Shown: positions 32,301-42,861, counted from the stretch's first letter. The stretch: 64,000 nt of DNA from Oncomelania hupensis (GCA_036898135.1 CM072515.1:68292567-68356566); one strand, 5' to 3'. Translations and numbers: made by a program. The notes: generated by a model not told the origin, from the sequence alone.

Positions 32301-32460
32301 TATGTTACTTTACCATTTTGTTTAAATGTTATTTCCTTTCCCCCATCCATGTAGAGCATATCCTTTTCCCCCACCTTCCTTTTATTTTCTTGTCTAAAAT
32401 CACTTCGGTGAATAGACGTTAAATGAAACAAACAAACAAACAAACAAACAAACAAACAAA
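29304..32460 (+). mobile_element. I-like LINE with RNase H, inserted in the RTE copy
   Basis: A 3.16-kb insertion ends in an (AAAC)n tail. CGCTTCAGA of the RTE is repeated on both sides (29296-29304 region and 32461-32469), a target duplication of 9-12 bases. It is 5'-truncated, with no endonuclease. It ends AATAGACGTTAAA before the tail, a stretch shared with the SINE at 4915-5139. Confidence 0.9.
29395..32118 (+). CDS. I-like LINE ORF: reverse transcriptase and RNase H
   Basis: A single 907-codon ORF with no interruption. Reverse transcriptase covers about residues 130-450: VGPDGLSYILLK, YRPIALTSHAGKIMEK, GFKKGRSTVDHL, FFDVKKAYDRVWH with the first Asp, MGIPQGSIISPLLFT and VQYADDIAIW with the catalytic pair near residue 355. 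RNase H covers about 655-785: IYTDGSVLD, YTAELTAILMA, LLCVDSKSV, FCWIPSHCG and WADRKAKEGA, so all four acidic positions are present. A CICNEN..HIIHDC knuckle-like end follows. RNase H after reverse transcriptase places it with the I/Nimb/Ingi group (clade inferred). The missing endonuclease comes from 5' truncation, so it could not move on its own. Confidence 0.92.
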   Translation: MKCAKINCNKIIASAKKQYWEDFCKKEISNTCNVNNVWKKVKEMKNGFQLPKCPIKITNKLFSSPKEKSEEFGKLFANASNTSSLIRDEFEKRKHEEKSEHYKEPNSDNSLFMNSSISITEVTDALNYFRTKKSAVGPDGLSYILLKHMPLKWIQHFLTIINKCWENNVLPDIWKTSIIIPLLKTGKNRHESSSYRPIALTSHAGKIMEKIIMNRLSYYCEKNKVIPENQTGFKKGRSTVDHLVKLTTHIKKQFARRKNILATFFDVKKAYDRVWHARLLYKLKNIGLSGNIFQYIKEFLHGRKIMAKVGHSYSSTYNINMGIPQGSIISPLLFTILLNDLPQIVSNKIHLVQYADDIAIWVNVSLKRKTSIYEIKHIQKIYQTELNNIDIYMKDNGLELSEEKTNMILFNNGINPKCLPKFYIGIKELKYVQEIKFLRVYFTSKLSWKKHIHYLLEKAVKSLNLIKIISFQKWGRDTKTLIHLVCMLVRSKLTYGQEVYFSAPKYLLKQLQSMDSKAIKIVMGFPVHTKTDDAYKAAGVLPLNEWKKLSCAKYIVRASAVENFTDTELEVRSDLDYSKRAQGISYLQTIASYTNELLQGSNLFPKSISKKIPQMPIPIWEFKRANFDFEYTALRKKENGLLLATEAYEHIDQKYYSYLQIYTDGSVLDTGQTGDGYVIPALKISESLYLGKDRSIYTAELTAILMALHKILSQQKTFFNILLCVDSKSVLQSLDSNIYKSRGDIIYKIKYLIHCLIINGTNVQFCWIPSHCGLDNNDWADRKAKEGAKNQHNVSHIDIPLSTKEIYSIIEKKKKFPLKIIYSDNSQYPRTITSLAHRLALNSWRTKYCKDIVCICNENLTINHIIHDCSVIKQYIPQNIHNVQNKNSKYWITIAKSIIYSPVGHLL

Positions 32461-33017
32461 CGCTTCAGATCAAGCGTCAACGTTGGCAGGACACGCACTT
32501 TTCTAGGAGCAGACATCGGAAGTAACCACGATCTCGTGATGAAGTCTTTCCGGCTTCACTTGAAGAGAGTGAACACCGCACAGTGCACCAGACTTAAGTT
32601 CGACTTGGACAAACTGCAAGATCCGGAGGTGGCAGAAATATTCCAAGCCACAATTGGAGGGAAATTTGCACCACTGCTCATTTTTGGAGCTGGTGAAGTA
32701 GATGCCAATACCATTACCACCACCTACAACTCAGCTGTGACAGATGCTGCCACGGAGATCCTTGGCAAGTACCGCCCAAAGAAGAAAGCATGGATCACAC
32801 CTGAACCTTTGGACTTGTGCGACAAAGAAGAGAGATGAAAAAGAAAAAGAACGCCTCACGAGGAAATGATGCCTAACGAAGAATCAACAATGACATCCGA
32901 AAAGGCACGCGCACAGCAAAGGAGAACTGGATAAAAGATCAGTGCCAGGAAATGAAGAACAGTCTGAACAAGAATAACAGCAAGAAGGCCAACCAGACTG
33001 TGAAGCGGCTGACACGT
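32461..33017 (+). mobile_element. RTE-like LINE, continuation after the nested insertion
   Basis: It continues the endonuclease and linker of the RTE copy at 28285-29303 (SFRLHLKRVNTAQCTRLKF, then LGKYRPKKKAWITPEPLDL). It stops at the start of the reverse transcriptase region. The remainder of the element is missing. Confidence 0.85.
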
Positions 33018-33265
33018 AGATAGGATATGATACAATACAAGATTCATAGTTTAAAGTTGATCAAAGGTCACTGCATACTCGATTTTCCTTGCAAATTTTG
33101 CCCTAAAAAAATCGGGTATGTCGGGAATAGCCTGCCTGAGAAAATTGCTACAGCAACTTCAATGAATAGCTTTAAAACCAACTTGACTCTTTCTGGAAGA
33201 ACAGTTCCACCCTGCTTAACCATGCAGGCCTCAAATACACCAAATCCATGTGTTTTTATCCTTTA
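33018..33265 (+). mobile_element. CR1-like LINE C-terminal fragment
   Basis: The frame contains NSLPEKIATATSMNSFKTNL, the conserved end of CR1-type polyproteins. No other part is present. Confidence 0.55.
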
Positions 33266-34949
33266 AAGACAATAACAATAATATTATACGTAGCCACGAA
33301 TGCCATAAGTCATAAATTAACCCCAAAGGATCGATGAACAGGCTTTTCAGCCTTGTACATCGTAAGAAGTTAGTAAGCATGATGATGATGATGATGTCCT
33401 GTATAGCGCAGTTATCCGCGGATTAAGTTCATATTCATTGCGCCTGAAAAGAAACGTCGAGAGAGTTGCTATAACTAGGCTACCAGCCTGGCATATCTCT
33501 CCAATGCCTTTCGCTAGCTGTGCAGCTAAACTGGATACGTACCCAACGGCTACCTACCTAGCGGCTATGGTGGTGGTGGTGCTTGCTTGTGAGAGCCTGA
33601 CGGGCAAAAGAAGCAGCGAGAGATGGTAGCCCAACCCCTTCACTCGCTCCACTATCGTTGTGCAATCCTTGTTTGTCGACAACTGTTTTCCTGCCGCACA
33701 TGAAAGCTTCCGGATGCCCCCCTGTGGACAGTGTGAGGATGAGTTAATAATAATAACAATTAAAAAAAGTAAAAATAACAGCAACAGTAATTATAATATT
33801 AGTAGAAGATGAAGAAGTAGTATTAGTAGGAGCAGCAACTGTAGTAGTGTCACGTCACCCGAGTGGGTTCCGTGACGTCAGCTCAACAGCGAGTGACAGA
33901 GATCAAACTCAATTTAAAAAGCTAACACAAATACCAGATGTACATTTATACTCTTTTATTCAACAATAAACACACAGGATAAAACGGGAAATCTAAACCA
34001 CCCTCAACCCCTGTCAGGACCCACAACTCCAACAATTAATGAACAATTACCTCCCTTGACTATTCTGAAACCCCTAGAAACTGTACACAAAATGCCCCCA
34101 CAACAATATGTAACAATAACAATATGTAACAGTAACAATATGTAACAATAAACAAATAAAGCTGAAAATAAATACGATTACAGATTAAAGACTCTAGCCA
34201 GCAAGACTTGAAGAACATATTAGATTAAGTTGGCTGGCTTTATTAATTAAATGTTCGCTATCTGTAGCACTCTTGTCTTCCAACTAATCACAAAACGAAG
34301 CAGTCAATACACAGATAATAAAGTATACCGCTCTGAATCCCTGAAGATGTAAATATGTTTATGTGCGTTTAAATGCAAGTGTATATGACTGTGGAGATGC
34401 GATGTGTCGAATGCAGAAGCCCAGGGGGTTGTTTCCCTGTCGTCCGGGGTAACACGAAGCGTCCAGGCGGCGAAGAGCACGCACCCCCTCAGACAGCACC
34501 CTCACACCAGAATGGAGGAAAAGGTAGTGGTAGCAACAACAGGAATTACGGCAAAACTGTAGTAGTAATCGACGTAGTAGTAGATGTAATCGAAGTAGGC
34601 CCAATCTGGGCAACAAATAAATCGTCTTACGAATCTATCTTCATAAAAGGTAAACGATAACCTACATAAGAAATAACTCCTTCCGCCGTCCGCCATCTTG
34701 ACCTGTTTATATATGCATTACAACCATTCAATTCTTAATTCTATAATTTATATTTCTTCTCATAAACATGATTGTTCATACAAATGCACATTATAATTAT
34801 AATTCCATTTCCAGTCAAATAATCTTGATTCATCCTCATTCTGACCTTCATCACCCCTCTCCTTACTATAGTACATTGTCTCCCCTCATTAACATTTACC
34901 CCTCTCTAGCATACTATAATACAACGTCACCCCTCCCTCATATTCATCA

Positions 34950-34954
<5 letters not shown>
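33266..34954. other. Non-coding stretch
   Basis: There is a GATGAT run at 33378-33395 and short AAT- and TAG-rich pieces near 33750-33850. A stretch beginning GTGTCACGTCACCC at 33848 has AATAAA-type signals and could be an LTR, but no partner copy is seen. No coding features. A (TC)n run at 34955-34986 is the target of the Gypsy-B insertion. Confidence 0.6.
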
Positions 34955-34990
<36 letters not shown>

Positions 34991-35346
34991 ACGTTGAAAC
35001 GCGAACGAAAGTATGTCGGAAACGCGCACGATAGATCTAATCGTTTCGTTTTGCAAAGTATTCAATAATGGAGTTTATTTACCTTTGATTTGAGTTTGCA
35101 TTGTTGTTAGGAGAGGCTTTGTATAACGTTGATGATTTGCGTTAGTCGATATTACTGGAGAATTTTCTGGATCTGCGTGTTTACTCTCGATAGAAATTTC
35201 CCGATACATGTCGAAGCAAGAGGACGTTCCGGAAGGAGAGGAAATATGTGTGACGTAAGACAGTAATGACGAAGTTAGAAGCGATTGGTTAAATTGCGTC
35301 ATACGAGATTGATCCAGGTTATTCGGGAGTATCAAGAGACTATTTA

Positions 35347-36326
35347 CAAAGAAAGTACAGCTACGCAAAGAAGGTTCATTTCGACTCTTACTGCGAAACG
35401 GAAGTTGCGAGCGCCAACTAGCGGAATAAGTGATAACTCGCTTCGGCCTTAGCGCTTAGCAATGGAGGAAAGCGTATCAAATCAAGTAAACAAACCTAGA
35501 ATCCGTCCTGGTGGGCAACACTGCAGCGCTTTTAACTGCACAAATGGACGATACAAGTGCCCTGGACTTTCGTTTTTTAATTTTCCAAAGGAAGAATCAA
35601 ACATAATTATAACCAAATCTAACAACGTTGATCTAGATCTACCACTCGATGTAAACTGTATTTTCTTTGTTGATACTGAAATTTATCATATCCCAATTTC
35701 TTACAAATGGAAAATGAGGGGAGGGGGGAGGGGAAGGCGTAGTTTTAATTGCTGCTTAAGAGTAATTTAAACAAAAAAGAAAAAGAAAAAATAGTAGGCC
35801 TAATGAAATATTATTGCATGACTCATTGACTGGATGTGTTGTCTTGTAAAGAAAAACTATAAAAAAAAAAAGAAGTAATTTTTAAGCAAATAATTCTTCA
35901 TAAATGCATCTAAGAATAAAAATCCAAGAGCAAAAACTATTAATTATTATCCTTTTAATGTATAATGCTACTAGTTAATTGTCTAGTATTATCAGATTTT
36001 GTTGTTGTTGTTGCATGTGAAATGTATGCAGAAAAAATACCAAATGTGATTTTTTAAATCTTTCAAATGTAAAATACCATTTTCTGTGTGACTGTATTCC
36101 CTTTCCATTACATTTGGTTTAAGCAGACAGGAAAAGGGTTAATTGTATTTGTTTTGTCTTGCAAAACTTCTGTTTCTTTGTAGGTATGTCTTAATCTTGC
36201 TAAACAAAAAGTAAACAACAGATTTAATTATAAAAACCTAACATTCTTACCCTTTTCATTATTTTAAACATACATTTATTGAGATGACAGTACTTTACAA
36301 AAACTGATAATTGCTGAAGTTTCCTT

Positions 36327-36385
<59 letters not shown>

Positions 36386-37647
36386 TCATTGTTGCTTTTT
36401 GTTGCTATAATATTCATATTAAATGTCAGAAAAAGAAACACAAATGTTTGAAGCTATTTTTTTCAGCTTTTATAAATGCATGATGGTTTAACAATAAAGT
36501 AACATAATTGATGCAGCCTGCTGCAATGTACAGATCTAATATTATAAATGACTACAAATATTTCTTATTTGACTATTTTTATTGTTGCACTTTTTGGTCT
36601 TATCTAGGTGCAATTTCCAATGTAATGATTCATGCAAAACAAATAATGCTTTTAAACGTTAAATGTGTTTTCTTTAAAAGCTTCACTGTTCACTCTTCTT
36701 GTTGCATTGCTTTATTTCTCTACTTCTATAGTCTTGATGTCTGTTGGTTTATATATTATTTATTTCTTCAGAATACATATAAAATATATACATCACAAGC
36801 AGCAGGGACAAGCAACAAGCATGATTATATAAGCCTATCCCTGTGCGAGTAAATTTCAGAGTTAAATTTGGCAGAAGAATATTAACATTGTGCAATATAT
36901 ACATATACACATACACACACATGTCTGTTCTTTTTCTTTAGTCTATCTTAACCTATCAAATTTCCTTTTGCAACTACAGTTCTATTATAGAGATAGCCTA
37001 TATTAAACCATAATGATGATGATGATGATGATGAAAATGATGATGATAAACAGTAGGCCTAATAATTTATAGGCTTATTTACACAGTTGAGCGAAACGAA
37101 AGCAGTAAATATAATTTTAAGATGAGAGCCTAACAGTAGGTTAGCAGCGATTAAAATCAGAAGTGCAGTGTAAATGAGATAAACAGTAGATTGGAACACA
37201 GTTATTAACTGGAAATGCTAAATCAAGCAATGTTCAGAAAAGCTATTACCGGTATTCAAGCTTACTTTTGGGTTTGAGTTTTGACGGATCTAGGATGAGT
37301 ACAGGCCGAGTACAGGCCTACTGAATCATCAGCATTGGTACGGTAATTTAATCGGCTGAATGCATAATTCAAGCAACTTGTTGGCAAGCTGTATTTACAT
37401 TATTAAAATCAGACACTTATTAACTTACTTTAAAAAAAAAAGCAGAATCGCTTGTTAATTTAAGCAAGCGAGTGTCCGGAACATAATCTACTGAAGCGGT
37501 TTGTTTACATAGCGCTAAGAACAAATTATCGCCCTTGGAATCATTTATCACGAGAATCGCTGGGGGGCGCTACGAGTGGCTACGTTTTGTAACTTTATAT
37601 AGGCACTCGCCGAGATGAACCTTCTTTGCGTAGCTGTACTTTCTTTG
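35347..37647 (+). mobile_element. P-element-like DNA transposon with THAP exon
   Basis: A 2301-bp insertion in the Gypsy-B LTR has perfect 33-bp inverted ends (35347-35379 and 37615-37647), starting CAAAGAAAGTACAGC. It is flanked by CTATTTA on both sides (35340-35346 and 37648-37654). A 31-33-bp inverted end with a 7-8-bp duplication and a THAP domain fits the P superfamily. Only the N-terminal THAP part is present. The rest (35780-37600) is AT-rich with a (GA)n run at 36332-36381 and no transposase, so this is an internally deleted copy. Confidence 0.82.
35462..35630 (+). pseudogene. N-terminal THAP finger of a P-like transposase
   Basis: The ATG at 35462 opens a frame with RPGGQHCSAFNCTNGRYK and then LSFFNFPKEE. 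This is the first half of a THAP zinc finger, with the Cys pair and the Phe-Pro motif. The later Trp, Cys-x2-His and AVPTIF-like parts are not found downstream in frame, so the domain is truncated. Confidence 0.7.
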
Positions 37648-38451
37648 CTATTTAAGCGCCGCGCTGTTTCAAAAATAGGATAGTGAAGTTGTTGTTAGTT
37701 GGAAAGTAAATTTGAGAGTGGAAAGACGATTGAGCGATTGTATGCAGTTGTTGATGTGTGCTGAATAAAAGTGGAAAACTTCATACGTCGACTTTGTGAC
37801 TTGTATGCTGCTTGAGCGGGCTGCGTGGATAAACGAATCTGAGTTACACCCTATCAGGAATTCAGCATTGGGGCTGAATCAGATACTGATAGAAAACACC
37901 AACATCAAACTGAGTGTAACATTTTGGGGGCCAAGCCGGGATTCACGCCATAGCCAGGGGTTCAACTGCTACAACAAGCGAGTCAACGTTACGAGAGGCA
38001 GTCATCGAGGGTAGCCGCCAACGAGTTGCGTCGAGAGGGGCCAACATACTGGGACTACATCACCGATAGGTTCGGGTTGACTGCAAGGGCGTGTAGTCGC
38101 TGAAGAGTTGCTTCGTGAGCGAACAACAGATCGGGACTACGTGGCTGCCGCAAGACTACGCCGAGGGACAGTCTCGGAGCTACATCGCCAGTTTTACAGA
38201 GAGCGACGCGCGGACGTCGAGTCTACTTCAGCACAGGAGCGTATACATCAACACCAGCGTGGTGCAGCGTCGCATACGACGAGGACAGCGGGGCCTGCGT
38301 CAGCGAAGGCGACTAGTGACAAGCATCAGCGCTACTGCAGAACAGTCTAGAAGGGTGCAGCACAGTCAAGAACTTTCTAGAAAAAGAACTTTCCAGAAAA
38401 GAACCTTCTAGAAAAGAACTTTCCAGAAAAGAACTTTCCAGAAGCATCAAG

Positions 38452-39580
38452 ATGGCTGACTTCTGGCAGAAAGGGGTTGAACTAAATCTAAAAGGCAAAC
38501 AGCTGACGGAGTACGTCAAATGCCAGGAGAGAATATTGCGTGAAGAAAGAGAAGAACAGCGACGGCGCGAAGAACGAGAATTAGAAGAGCAGCGTCGCCG
38601 TGAAGAACGAGAATTAGAAGAGCAGCGTCGCCGTGAACAAAGAGAATTAGAACAGAAGCGTCTAGAAATTGAACAGCAGCGGCAAGAAAAAGACAGAGAA
38701 TTCGAGCTGAAGCGTCTTGAGTTCCAGCTAGAAATGGCGCGTATCCAGCAACAGCAGAATGCGCCACAAGTTATCAGTGACAACAAAGCTCCAAAATTTC
38801 CAGCATTCGTCGACGGGAAGGACCAGATCGACAGCTATCTGGCGAGATTCGAAAGGTTCGCCGAAAGCTCCAACTGGCCACCTCGAGACTGGGCGATTCG
38901 ACTAAGTGCACTTCTGACGGGGCAAGCGCTGGAAGTGTACACAAGACTGTCAAATAATGACGCCAAAAACTACGACGTCTTGAAGTAGGCCCTATTGCAT
39001 TGCTACAGCTTCACAGAGAAGGGCTACCGTAAACGCTTCCGTGAATGCCGGCCTTTGTCAGACGAGACACCAAAGCAGTTTGTGGAGCGCTTGTCGTCAT
39101 ACCTGCATAAGTGGGTTGAATTATCAGGCAAGGGGAAATCTTACGATAGTCTCCATGACCTGATCGTGAAGGAGCAATTCCTCAATGCCTGTCACAAGGA
39201 CCTGGCGACCCACTTGGAATTACAGAAGCTGCAGACGCTTAATGATGTGACCGAGGTTGCTGAAAGATATCTCCTTGCTCACGGAAAAACGCTGGGGCCA
39301 CCCAAGGCGACGAAACCATTTCAGAAGACTGCAAACCATGGGAACCAGATCCAGGGGAGCCAGACGAGCCAGAGACAGACGGACTCCACGCCTCCTCCCA
39401 GGGAAGGGCATTCAAGAGGCTGTTTCACCTGCAACGCTACAGACCACAGAGCGGCTAATTGTCCTCAAAACAAAAGTAGCGGACAGCGGAGCAATACGGA
39501 CAATGCAGCGGCGGGCAACCGGCAGAGGCGGTTCTCCAGTCAACGGCAAACCAGTAGATCTGACCATCAAGTGTGCGGCG
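38452..39580 (+). pseudogene. Gypsy-B gag (coiled coil, SCAN-like domain, zinc knuckle)
   Basis: The ATG at 38452 opens with MADFWQKGVEL, followed by a charged coiled coil built of EEQRRREERELEEQRRREE-type repeats (residues 25-95). A SCAN-like capsid domain begins KAPKFPAFVDGKDQIDSY and continues past a TAG at 38986-38988 through RPLSDETPKQFVERL. The stop lies inside this domain where Lys is expected, so it is a nonsense mutation and not a programmed readthrough site. Downstream, CFTCNATDHRAANC is a CCHC knuckle. SCAN domains of vertebrate zinc-finger proteins derive from gag of this Gypsy branch. Confidence 0.85.
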
Positions 39581-39589
39581 GGAGCGTCA

Positions 39590-40220
39590 TTCTTCCGAGT
39601 GAGACCGATCGCGCAGCTACTCCTGCGGACGTGCAAGAGTGCATCACCGATGGCCAACTTCTCCTTGCCAACGGGAAATCCATCCCCGTCGTAGCCAGCG
39701 CAGCGATGACCGTCCAGAACATGCCTGTTTCCAAGGGACGCGTCGGAAATCATGAAGTGACTGTTCTAAGAGACTCTGGCTGCAGTGGGGTCATCGTCAG
39801 AGAAGATTTAATCGCCAAAGAACAGTTCACTGGCGATTCTAAATGGACACTTATGGCCGACAGCAAATGTGTGAGAGCGCCAGTTGCAAAGATTCAAGTC
39901 AGCACCCCTTTCTACATAGGCGAAGTCGAAGCGGTTTGCCTGAAGAAGCCGCTGTACGATTTGATGATCGGGAATATCGACGGCGCGAGGCGGCCCGACG
40001 ACCCCGATCCAGAGTGGAGTCCTGCCTCAACTCAACACGTCGAAGTTGTGGAGGAGGATCCATTGCCATTTTCCCGATGGAGACCTTACAGAGCTGCTAC
40101 GGGACGATGTGGTTACTCCGGCTCAGCCCTGCCGACCAGAGATCGTCGGTGCCGTTACAACCAGGGCCCAGGCCAAGAGAGACAAGACGACTACGCCACT
40201 GAAGGTCGCCGACAACTCTA
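39590..40220 (+). pseudogene. Gypsy-B protease region
   Basis: The gag frame runs on into a retropepsin-like segment. VTVLRDSGCSGVIVRE has DSG in place of the commoner DTG, and LYDLMIGNIDG is the flap-distal hydrophobic motif. The frame ends at 40221. The next coding frame overlaps from about 40046 in another phase, so a frameshift separates protease and integrase. Confidence 0.75.
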
Positions 40221-41560
40221 AAGCTGCCATCGTGGACAGAGATAAGCTGATCCAGCTCCAGGAAGCTGATAGTACTTTAAACAAGTACAGGAACCGCCAA
40301 GACCACGTGACCAAAGGCAGTGGTACGGTCTACTTTGAGGTGAAGGCCAAGATCCTGTACCGAATCTTCCAGCACCCGAAGGTCAACGGAGGGAAACCAC
40401 TACGTCAAGTCTTGGTACCGTTACCCCTAAGGCGCCAGGTGATGGAAGTAGCGCATGACTCAATCATGGGAGGTCACCTGGGTATTAAGAAGACGTCGGA
40501 TAGAATCCAGGCGGTGTTCTACTGGCCAGGACTTCATGCGGACGTCAGCCGTTTCTGCCGATCATGTGACATTTGCCAGAAGACCATACCTCGAGGAAGG
40601 GTCCCAAAAGTGCCTATGCAGAGAATGCCTTTGATCGACCGACCTTCAAGAGGGTGGCCTTAGACTTAATCGGTGAAATAAGACCTCCGAGTGAAGAAGG
40701 TCATCGATGGGTACTGACTTTAGTGGACTATGCGACTCGGTACCCAGAAGCAGTGCCACTGAAGAAGATTGACACTGAAACTGTAGCAGAGGCACTGGTG
40801 GACATGTTCAGTAGACTTGGAGTGCCTGAAGAAATTCTGACAGACCTCGGGACGCAGTTCGTCTCTGACTGCATGAAGGAGGTCAACAGACTGCTGAGCA
40901 TCCGGCATTTGACTACGACACCCTACCATCCAATGTGCAACGGGCTTGTCGAGAAGTCTCGGAAGAGTCCGCTGGACCTAAAGCAATAATAAATCAATCA
41001 ATCATGTCGAGAAGTTCAATGCTACGCTGAAGTCCACCCTGAAGAAACTGTGCAGCGAGCAGCCCAGACAATGGCATCGCTATATCAACGCCTTACTTTT
41101 CGCCTACAGAGAAGTACCGCAGGAGTCCACCGGCTTTTCTCCGTTCGAGCTGCTGTACGGAAGAACCATCCGAGGGCCGATGCACACCCTAAAAGAACTG
41201 TGGACGAAAGAAGTAGAGACCCCAGAGGTGAAGAACAGCTACCAGTACGTGTTTGAGCTACGGGAGAAGCTGGAGCAGACTCTCGAGATAGCCAGAGAAA
41301 ACCTGAAGAAGTCCCAGGACTGTGGAAAGCACTACTATGATCGTAGGGCTGTGAACAGGAAGTTCAAACCTGGCAACAAAGTGCTGGTGCTGCTACCTAT
41401 CGATCATTATAATAAGTTGCTGATGCAGTGGAAAGGCCCGTACTAAGTGGAGACCGTGGTGGGAATCAACGACTACAAGGTGAAGGTCGGTCAGCATTCC
41501 AAGATATACCACGCCAACCTCCTCAAGCTGTACGTGGAATGGCCATCAGAGACTGTGCAC
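40200..41560 (+). pseudogene. Gypsy-B integrase
   Basis: The zinc-binding domain carries AHDSIMGGHLGIKKT and CRSCDICQK. The catalytic core carries VALDLIGEIRPPS (Asp), ILTDLGTQF (Asp) and CNGLVEK (Glu). The C-terminal part has YDRRAVNRKFKPGNKVLVLL and KIYHANLLKLYVEW. The core is broken after the catalytic Glu by a 47-bp insertion at 40958-41004. A TAA at 41444 and two frame changes add further damage. The integrase lies before the reverse transcriptase, the reverse of ordinary Gypsy elements. Confidence 0.85.
40958..41004 (+). mobile_element. 47-bp retroposed tail with 11-bp target duplication
   Basis: The insertion begins CTCGGAAGAGTCCGCTGGAC and ends in ATCAATCAATCA. TGTCGAGAAGT lies on both sides (40947-40957 and 41005-41015). 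Its sequence equals the 3' end of the repeat at 5290-5530 and 43059-43112. It puts a stop codon just past the integrase catalytic Glu. Confidence 0.88.
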
Positions 41561-42031
41561 GCAGCCACAGCAGCTGTGACCGACGATAGCTTTGACAGCG
41601 AAGAACTGTTGGAACTGGGAGACTTCCACAGCAAAGAAGGCATCGATGATGTTAAGCTAGGACCAAGCTTGACGGAAGGTCAAAAGATGGAGCTCAAGGA
41701 CCTTATGGGCGAGTTTCCCCATAGCTTCAATGATGTCCCAGGCTCTACGACTTTGGTCGAACATGAAGTCCACACCCAGACCTGGAAAGAGCATCCACAG
41801 ACCTTGAGGGAGCTGTTCCACCGTCTTCAAGAAGCCAACCTGATCGTGAGACCCAGCAAGTGCATCCTGGGAGCTGACAACGTCGACTTCGTCGGACGTT
41901 CGATGGAAGAAGGAGACAACGGAGGATGCACTGACTCCAGGAAAGCCCACGTGATCATCGTCTTTGACCCTGGGCCGATGACAACCGCAACTGACGAGGG
42001 CGTCGTTTCCTTGCGGATGAAAGAACATTGA
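41560..42031 (+). pseudogene. Gypsy-B reverse transcriptase remnant, rearranged
   Basis: LTEGQKMELKDLMGEFPH and PGSTTLVEHEVHTQ represent the linker and start of reverse transcriptase. The frame then jumps to TLRELFHRLQEANLIVRPSK and GADNVDFVGRSMEE, the end of the palm. It is followed by GDNGGCTDSRKAH, which looks like the fingers motif that should come first. No YxDD box or RNase H is present. The same out-of-order end is seen at 53080-53308. Confidence 0.75.
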
Positions 42032-42229
42032 CTGTGTGGATGAACTGTGAACATTGACAATATCCAGATAGACTTGAAGATGAAAACCATTGACTCTGTG
42101 TAGATAAGCTGAACGCAATTACAGTATTCAGAAAGTCTTAAATTAGTTTTAATTCTGAACTTTGTTTGTGCATTACGTTTCAACGTTGTTGAAAGAAATT
42201 GGGTAAATTTCTTCTTGAGTGGGGGGTTA

Positions 42230-42856
42230 TGTTACGTTGAAACGCGAACGAAAGTATGTCGGAAACGCGCACGATAGATCTAATCGTTTCGTTTTGCAAA
42301 GTATTCAATAATGGAGTTTATTTACCTTTGATTTGAGTTTGCATTTTTGTTAGGAGAGGCTTTGTATAACGTTGATGATTTGCGTTAGTCGATATTACTG
42401 GAGAATTTTCTGGATCTGCGTGTTTACTCTCGATAGAAATTTCCCGATACATGTCGAAGCAAGAGGACGTTCCGGAAGGAGAGGAAATATGTGTGACGTA
42501 AGACAGTAATGACGAAGTTAGAAGCAATTGGTTAAATTGCGTCATACGAGATTGATCCAGGTTATTCGGGAGTATCAGGAGACTATTTAAGCGCCGCGCT
42601 GTTTCAAAAATAGGATAGTGAAGTTGTTGTTAGTTGGAAAGTAAATTTGAGAGTGGAAAGACGATTGAGCGATTGTATGCAGTTGTTGATGTGTGCTGAA
42701 TAAAAGTGGAAAACTTCATACGTTGACTTTGTGACTTGTATGCTGCTTGAGCGGGCTGCGTGGATAAACGAATCTGAGTTACACCCTATCAGGAATTCAG
42801 CATTGGGGCTGAATCAGATACTGATAGAAAACACCAACATCAAACTGAGTGTAACA
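42230..42856 (+). repeat. Gypsy-B 3' LTR
   Basis: It spans TGTTACGTTGAAACG to GAGTGTAACA, preceded by a GAGTGGGGGG polypurine tract and followed by the duplicated CTCTC. It contains GAATAAAAGTGG near 42699, a likely polyadenylation signal. Confidence 0.92.
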
Positions 42857-42861
42857 CTCTC

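Larger units (their letters stand above)
34987..37921 (+). repeat. Gypsy-B 5' LTR, split by a P-like element
   Basis: The LTR parts are 34987-35346 (360 bp) and 37655-37921 (267 bp), together exactly 627 bp once one copy of the 7-bp duplication is removed. It begins TGTTACGTTGAAACG and ends GAGTGTAACA. A TTTTGGGGGCCAAGCC segment that may be the primer-binding site follows at 37922. Confidence 0.9.
34987..42856 (+). mobile_element. Gypsy-B: SCAN-type, integrase-first Gypsy element
   Basis: Two 627-bp LTRs (34987-37921, split by a nested element, and 42230-42856) bound the element. CTCTC at 34982-34986 and 42857-42861 is the 5-bp target duplication, in a CT microsatellite. The LTRs differ at only about four sites, so insertion is recent. 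The order inside is gag with a SCAN-like domain, protease, integrase, then a reverse transcriptase remnant. This is the copia-like order known from Gmr1-like Gypsy elements. No RNase H is visible and the reverse transcriptase core is deleted, so it is non-autonomous. Confidence 0.9.

Noticed and set aside
33848..34200. A further LTR
   Set aside because: It has polyadenylation-like signals and a GTGACGTCA-type segment, but there is no second copy, primer site or coding region to support it.
38313..38786. Cys/Ser/Arg-rich ORF opposite the Gypsy-B gag
   Set aside because: It is the complement of the gag coiled-coil repeats, with no independent support.
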